Positions 6,644-6,956 of a DNA stretch of 6,956 nt are shown here, one piece after another. Origin of the DNA: an uncultured Lachnospiraceae bacterium. Lineage in GTDB: Bacteria > Bacillota_A > Clostridia > Lachnospirales > Lachnospiraceae. Below the pieces are notes generated by a model that saw nothing but the letters and a program-made list of their open reading frames with translations, was not told where the DNA came from and did no database searches. Numbering within the stretch: position 1 is the first letter of the stretch; the number at the start of each line of letters is the position of its first letter. The translations under genes and the position numbers were made by a program. The DNA lies in the NCBI GenBank assembly GCA_947175285.1, contig CAMWMM010000266.1, forward strand, positions 1-6,956, read 5' to 3'.

Positions 6644-6956
6644 AAGTATGTAACTGTACATCAAGCTGGTTTAAGACGCTGATAAGCAACAAAAAAGTAA
6701 TCTGTTTCTGCGCAGGGCTTAATTTTCATTTATTTTGCAAAAATTACCCAGTTGTACAGCAGCTGGAATATGTCGTGGATAACTTTAAGGCTGGGACAAT
6801 CCTCGATATTGAAGGCAGGAAGATACCAGTCATTTCTATGAAGGAATTGCATCAGGTTTCCGGAGAGGCAGTGTTGGTGCTTACCTCCATTAAGGTGGCT
6901 GATGAAATAATATCACAGTTGGACAGCGACAATTTTTTTTACGGCAGAGAACTTTA
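6637..6956 (+). CDS. Protein of unknown function starting with a Rossmann-like module, 3'-truncated by window end
   Basis: The frame opens at ATG 6637 and is uninterrupted to the last base, giving 106 codons plus two bases. The ATG overlaps the stop of the GT2 gene (ATGGTAA), and a purine-rich ribosome binding site stands just upstream. The visible protein follows the same strand order as the Rossmann-like modules on its neighbours: VICFCAGLNF (about residues 21-30), YVVDN (48-52), KIPVISMKEL (64-73), then AVLVLTS (80-86) followed by an E-I-I-x-Q-L helix. The glycine loop is degenerate: the usual YG-x(4)-G is replaced by FCAGLNFH, and the last glycine is missing. It could be a free-standing module or the N-terminal domain of a longer enzyme, as in the sulfotransferase. 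Nothing seen so far shows a catalytic function. Confidence 0.8.
   Translation, partial: MVKVCNCTSSWFKTLISNKKVICFCAGLNFHLFCKNYPVVQQLEYVVDNFKAGTILDIEGRKIPVISMKELHQVSGEAVLVLTSIKVADEIISQLDSDNFFYGREL

Noticed and set aside
6933..6940. Run of eight T near the window end as a phase-variation tract or terminator
   Set aside because: It encodes ordinary Asn-Phe-Phe codons in an open frame, is short, and has no hairpin before it.

Overview
The window is one strand-coherent polysaccharide-modification cluster from a low-to-moderate GC Gram-positive bacterium. Clostridia, probably a Lachnospiraceae-like gut organism, is my best guess. The grounds are AGGAG-type ribosome binding sites, the AT-leaning codon use, and the combination of an RgpF-type protein, a WbsX/GH99-like protein, a pyruvyl transferase and a GT2 glycosyltransferase. 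The taxonomy is inference. All six genes read on the + strand, and I see no RNA gene, IS element, CRISPR array or convincing terminator.

Layout: bases 1-25 are almost certainly residual Nextera transposase adapter, so this is a contig end and not genome. A 5'-truncated rhamnan-synthesis-F (RgpF) family protein follows (to 1257). Next come a WbsX/GH99-like protein (1288-2862), a polysaccharide pyruvyl transferase (best start 2918, to 4018), a 145-bp spacer, a PAPS-dependent sulfotransferase (4164-5444), a GT2 glycosyltransferase (5492-6643) and the 5' part of a sixth gene (6637 to the window end). The last two genes overlap by 7 bp. Spacing is 30, about 55, 145, 47 and -7 bp, so co-transcription is likely, though the 145-bp gap could hold regulation.

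The proteins would assemble and decorate a surface or secreted glycan. The RgpF and GT2 proteins, and perhaps the WbsX protein, would build it. The pyruvyl transferase would add acidic pyruvate ketals and the sulfotransferase would add sulfate, which suggests a strongly anionic polymer.

The most striking observation is a shared accessory domain. Five of the six proteins carry a divergent copy of one small Rossmann-like module of about 90-110 residues, with a YG-x(4)-G loop, a strand ending in an acidic residue, an I-P-like strand and a hydrophobic V-T-like strand. It is C-terminal in the RgpF, WbsX and GT2 proteins, N-terminal in the sulfotransferase, and at the start of the truncated sixth protein. 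The catalytic domains it is attached to are unrelated. This looks like a pathway-specific shared module (docking, ligand sensing or scaffold) and is the best candidate here for an undescribed system.
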